Shown here: piece after piece, positions 7,958-10,954 of the stretch
Numbering within the stretch: position 1 is the stretch's first letter
How the letters are laid out: every line of letters begins with the position of its first letter
Assembly (NCBI GenBank): GCA_016193065.1
Contig: JACPSX010000230.1
Coordinates: 1 to 10,954 of the forward strand
Length of the DNA stretch: 10,954 bases
Source: Candidatus Tectimicrobiota bacterium
Lineage (GTDB): Bacteria; JACPSX01
Direction of reading: 5' to 3'
Position numbers and translations under genes: made by a program
The notes under the pieces: generated by a model
The model's database searches: none
Seen by the model: the letters and a program-made list of their open reading frames with translations, nothing else
Told to the model about the DNA's origin: nothing

Positions 7958-9313
7958 TCAACGGGACTCCACCGGAGCCCCTTCGTCCAGATGAATCTTG
8001 GCTTCGGCCTCTTTCCCCACCACGACCAGCACAAAAGTCTCCGGATGCAGGTACGATCGGGCGGCCTTTAAAACATCCTCGCGGGTCACGGCAGCCAGGC
8101 GGCGGGGAAACTCTTCGAAGTAGTTTAAACCCAGTTCATGAAATTCCACATAGGTCAGGTAATCCGCGATCTTCGCGTTGGAATCCAGGCGCAAGGGGAA
8201 GCTCCCCGTGAGATAGTCCTTGGCTTCCTGCAATTCCTCTGCGCGGACCAATTCCTGCCTGATCTTTCTCATTTCCCGGAGGGATTCGCGGATGGCCTCG
8301 TTCGCCGTTGAATTCTTGGTCTGCAGGCTGACATGAAAGGCTCCCGTCGCATACTTGGTGTCGAAGGCGCTGCCGACGCTGTAAGCCAGGCCCCGTTCAT
8401 CCCGGATGTTGGTTAATAGACGGGACGAGAATCCTCCCCCTCCCAAAATATAATTCATGATGAAGACCGCGTAATAATCGGGATTGCCGCGCCGGATCCC
8501 CGGGTGCCCCAGGATAATGTTGGCCTGGGTCAGGTCCTTGTCAATCACCTTCACGACCGGAGAGGAGGGAACCGGCAGCTGAGCGGCCGCGATGGGGGGG
8601 ACATCTTTGCGCACCCAGGTTCCCAGATATTTCTCAGCCAGGGCCCGCGTTTCCTCGACACTCACGTCGCCCACAATCGCCACAATGGCGGCGTTGGGGC
8701 GGTAATAGGTCTCGTGAAAGCGGACGATGTCCTCCCGGGTGATGCCCGGAATGGTGGTTTCCAGCCCTTCCGTGGGAAGGCCGTAGGGGTGGCCCCCGTA
8801 CACAATCTGGGAAAACACCTTGTCGGCCACTTTGCCCGGATCGTCCTTATCGTGGATGATCTCCGAGAGAGTCTCGCTGCGCTGGCGCTCGATCTCTTCG
8901 GGAAGGAAAGCCGGTTGGAGCAGGATGTCGCTGAACAGATCCATCCCCAGAGCCACGTCCTTCTTTAGGACCTTCAGCGTGACCAGCGCATAATCCTCGT
9001 CGCTTGCCGCTCCCAACTCCCCCCCGACAAAATCGATGGCTTCCGAGATCTCCCGGGCGCTCCTCTGCAGCGTGCCCCGGGTCAGCAGCCGGGCAACCAT
9101 GTGAGAGAGTCCGGTCTTTCCCGCCGGATCAAAGACCGAACCGGCCCGCAGCCGCATGCTGACGTAGACGATCGGCAGGGTCGGGCGCGGGTAGGTCAGC
9201 AGGACGACCCCGTTGGAGAGGACGGTCCGATCAATCGTGCCGAGTGAAAATGACATGGTGGGAAACGCCGCAAGGGCGAGAAGAGAGATTAAAGACCAAC
9301 GCAGACATTTCAT
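7958..9313 (-). CDS. M16B peptidase-like protein without metal site (partner subunit)
   Basis: A 451-residue member of the pitrilysin/insulinase M16 family with an N-terminal signal peptide (hydrophobic residues 8-17, possible cleavage after SFS, residue 23), so it should act outside the cytoplasm. The zinc motif HxxEH is degraded to HMVAR at residues 71-75: the first His remains but Glu and the second His are Ala and Arg, so it cannot bind zinc in the normal way. The C-terminal half keeps the substrate-binding R/Y pair, R307 and Y311, in RDERGLAYSVG. In the characterised Sphingomonas pair Sph2681/Sph2682, the metal site and the R/Y pair are split between two subunits in the same manner. The gene begins 21 bp after the stop of the active partner, with GGGAG upstream as ribosome-binding site. 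It is most likely the non-catalytic half of a heterodimer. Confidence 0.9.
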   Translation of the reverse strand: MKCLRWSLISLLALAAFPTMSFSLGTIDRTVLSNGVVLLTYPRPTLPIVYVSMRLRAGSVFDPAGKTGLSHMVARLLTRGTLQRSAREISEAIDFVGGELGAASDEDYALVTLKVLKKDVALGMDLFSDILLQPAFLPEEIERQRSETLSEIIHDKDDPGKVADKVFSQIVYGGHPYGLPTEGLETTIPGITREDIVRFHETYYRPNAAIVAIVGDVSVEETRALAEKYLGTWVRKDVPPIAAAQLPVPSSPVVKVIDKDLTQANIILGHPGIRRGNPDYYAVFIMNYILGGGGFSSRLLTNIRDERGLAYSVGSAFDTKYATGAFHVSLQTKNSTANEAIRESLREMRKIRQELVRAEELQEAKDYLTGSFPLRLDSNAKIADYLTYVEFHELGLNYFEEFPRRLAAVTREDVLKAARSYLHPETFVLVVVGKEAEAKIHLDEGAPVESR

Positions 9314-9334
9314 TCATCACTGCTCCCGACGGGC

Positions 9335-10702
9335 CTAGAAGCCCGGCCCGGACGACGATTTTTCTTTCTTTTCCGGAATCAGGATTCCGACCGTACGGTT
9401 TTCGGGGGTGAAATAGGTGCGGGCCACCCTCATCAGATCCTCCTTGGTGACCTTGCGGATGTTGGGCACGAAGCTCTCCAAAGCACGGTATCCAACCCCG
9501 ATCGTCTCCAGGATCCCGATTTGCATGGCCTGGTAGAAGTTGGAGTCCCTCCCGAAGATGAAGGCCGCTTCGATCTGGTTCTTCGCCTTTTCCAGTTCCT
9601 GATCGTTGACCGGTTCCCGTTTCAGACGCTCAATTTCCTCCAGGATGCCCCGCTCCAATTCCTCCACCTTGCGCTCCGGGCGCAGCCCTCCGTAAAAATA
9701 AAAGAGGGTGGGGTCCGCAGATACCCGAGCATAGTCCCCCCCCACATAGGAAGCCATCTGGGTCTCGTAGACAAACTTCCTGTACAGGCGTGAGCTCTCC
9801 CCCTGGGAGACGATCTTCTCAAGCACCTCCAGGGCGTACTCGTCCGGATGTCCGATGTTGGGCACATGGTAAGCAACCATCAAGAAGGGAAGCTGGGCCT
9901 CTTTTTTGACATGGATGCGGCGCTCCCCCAGTTGGAGGGGCTCCTTGGAGAGAACCTTGGGCGGCACGGGACCCCGCGGGATTTTCCCGAAGTGCTCGCG
10001 GATGTTGGGAAGAATTTCCTCGGCATTCACGTCCCCCACCAGCACCACGGTGCTGTTATTCGGGGAATAGTAAAGCTTGTAGTAAGAACGCAAGGCCTCC
10101 ACGGTCATGGCATCCAGATCACTCATCCAGCCAATCACGGGAGAGCCGTACGGGTGGACCTTGTAAGCCGCCGCATAGACTTCTTCCACTACAGTGGCAA
10201 CCGGATCATCTTCAGTGCGCAAGCGACGCTCCTCCTTGACCACATCCCGCTCCAGTTGAAACTCGCGCTCGTCCAGGAGGAGATTCGCCATGCGATCCGA
10301 TTCCAACTCCACGGAGAGGGCCAGACGATCGCTGGAAAAGCGCTCAAAGTAAGCCGTGTAGTCCTTCCCCGTGAAGGCGTTTTCATTGCCACCGTTTCTG
10401 GCAATGATCCGTGAGAACTCCCCCTTTCCATGCTGCTGAGTCCCTTTAAACATCATATGTTCGAGAAGATGGGAGATCCCCGTACGGCCCGTTACCTCAT
10501 TTCGGGCCCCCACTTTGTACCAGACCTGGAAGGTCGCGGTTGGCGAACTGTGATCCTCAAGGATGATGACCTTGAGACCGTTGTCCAGGAGAAACTCCTT
10601 GATTTCCTGATTCTTAGCCAGTACAGGCTCTGTCGTCAAAAGGGACATCACGAGCTGCAATCCCCCCAAAATAACGGTTGTAAAGCGTCTCAAGTTCCGC
10701 AC
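9335..10702 (-). CDS. M16B family zinc metallopeptidase, catalytic subunit
   Basis: A 455-residue secreted M16 peptidase. A signal peptide is clear: RNLRR, a hydrophobic core at about 9-22, and VLA before K30 as a signal peptidase I site. The inverted zinc motif HLLEH is intact at residues 78-82 (H78, H82 ligands, E81 catalytic base), and the distal Glu ligand is E157 or E158 in ERDVVKEERR. Two M16 domains span roughly 35-235 and 240-440. In the C-terminal domain the position equivalent to the R of the R/Y pair is Q315, though Y319 is kept (QMASYVGG), so substrate binding should depend on the partner gene downstream. The start is GTG, supported by GAGGA (10712-10708) 5 nt upstream and by the signal peptide it yields. 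It is the first gene of the minus-strand operon M16-M16-htrA-lgt. The natural substrate is unknown; misfolded or small peptides in the envelope are likely. Confidence 0.92.
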   Translation of the reverse strand: MRNLRRFTTVILGGLQLVMSLLTTEPVLAKNQEIKEFLLDNGLKVIILEDHSSPTATFQVWYKVGARNEVTGRTGISHLLEHMMFKGTQQHGKGEFSRIIARNGGNENAFTGKDYTAYFERFSSDRLALSVELESDRMANLLLDEREFQLERDVVKEERRLRTEDDPVATVVEEVYAAAYKVHPYGSPVIGWMSDLDAMTVEALRSYYKLYYSPNNSTVVLVGDVNAEEILPNIREHFGKIPRGPVPPKVLSKEPLQLGERRIHVKKEAQLPFLMVAYHVPNIGHPDEYALEVLEKIVSQGESSRLYRKFVYETQMASYVGGDYARVSADPTLFYFYGGLRPERKVEELERGILEEIERLKREPVNDQELEKAKNQIEAAFIFGRDSNFYQAMQIGILETIGVGYRALESFVPNIRKVTKEDLMRVARTYFTPENRTVGILIPEKKEKSSSGPGF

Positions 10703-10728
10703 CAGAATCCTCGCAACGGGTTCAAGCT

Positions 10729-10734
10729 AATATA
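10729..10734 (-). promoter_or_regulatory. Possible -10 element of the M16-htrA-lgt operon
   Basis: On the minus strand the AT-rich TATATT (10734-10729) lies about 27 bp upstream of the GTG start in otherwise GC-rich sequence. A TTGAAA a little further upstream is only 12 bp away, too close for a normal -35 box, so the call rests mainly on base composition and position as the likely operon promoter region. Confidence 0.25.
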
Positions 10735-10842
10735 TTCACCAGGCATTTTCAACGTGTTTTTCCCGCTTGCCCCCCCCTTCAGCTTGTCAGAGCTTGCGAC
10801 GAGAGGAAGGGGAGGGACCGGGGTGCCCCTTGGGGCTCCAGT

Positions 10843-10943
10843 AAACTTTTGCGCAGCAGGGCGATTTGAGTTCGAGGGTGTTTGGACGGCAGGGAGGTTT
10901 CACCATTCGGGAGGGCGGCACCTGCAAAACTTTAAGTCGCCCT
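10843..10943. repeat. Interlocking inverted repeats upstream of the M16 operon
   Basis: Two arm pairs cross each other. AAACTTTTGC (10843-10852) pairs with GCAAAACTTT (10924-10933), 9 of 10 matching. AGGGCGA (10858-10864) pairs exactly with TCGCCCT (10937-10943), with partial matching continuing inward. The order arm1, arm2, arm1', arm2' is pseudoknot-like if transcribed, or offers two exclusive folds. GCCCC-TT-GGGGC lies just outside. The rest of the 10703-10954 gap holds a C8 run and no credible gene. Confidence 0.45.
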
Positions 10944-10954
10944 ACGGGGCACAC

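Noticed and set aside
7878-8034. Longer N-terminus for HtrA starting at 8034
   Set aside because: It would overlap the upstream M16 gene and put 52 Trp/Lys/Gly-rich residues before the membrane segment. The ATG at 7878 has a strong ribosome-binding site.
10770-10777. C8 homopolymer upstream of the M16 operon as a phase-variation switch
   Set aside because: It lies outside any coding frame and not between recognisable promoter boxes, so there is no support for a switching role.

Overview
This is a GC-rich bacterial chromosome segment with tightly packed genes. It most likely comes from a Gram-negative (diderm) organism: it encodes a prolipoprotein diacylglyceryl transferase, a membrane-anchored HtrA/Deg protease and two secreted M16 peptidases. 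The gene mix and the short palindromic and heptameric repeats between genes would suit an uncultured lineage of the Desulfobacterota, Nitrospirota or NC10 type. That placement is an impression, because there is no rRNA or other marker here to settle it.

Layout. Positions 1-250 hold no gene but carry three compact repeat or palindrome structures. The plus strand then encodes a PfkB-family sugar/nucleoside kinase (251-1162), the 16S rRNA methyltransferase RsmD (1305-1859), 2-isopropylmalate synthase LeuA (2035-3567) and a CoA-type Nudix hydrolase (3685-4266). These are co-directional but separated by 117-175 bp gaps, so they need not form one operon. The Nudix gene meets the minus-strand block tail to tail with only 19 bp between stop codons.

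The minus strand, read from high to low coordinates, encodes an active-site-bearing M16 peptidase (9335-10702), a degenerate M16 partner (7958-9313), HtrA (6385-7878) and Lgt (5639-6361). Gaps are 20, 79 and 23 bp, so this is very probably one envelope proteolysis and lipoprotein-maturation operon. After a 348-bp gap rich in small hairpins and carrying a good sigma-70-like promoter, a MobA-like nucleotidyltransferase of unknown substrate (4286-5290) follows.

How the genes work together: the two M16 proteins share the residues of one active centre (metal site in one, R/Y substrate pair in the other) and should form a heterodimer outside the cytoplasm. HtrA would deal with misfolded envelope proteins and Lgt would start lipoprotein maturation. 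The plus-strand genes are housekeeping: ribosome modification, leucine synthesis and CoA/nucleotide clean-up.

No defence system, mobile element, CRISPR array, tRNA or rRNA was seen. The least ordinary items are the non-coding repeat structures (78-160, 5431-5597, 10843-10943), the Lgt that appears to lack about 17 internal residues, and the nucleotidyltransferase with an altered signature and an unassigned C-terminal half.
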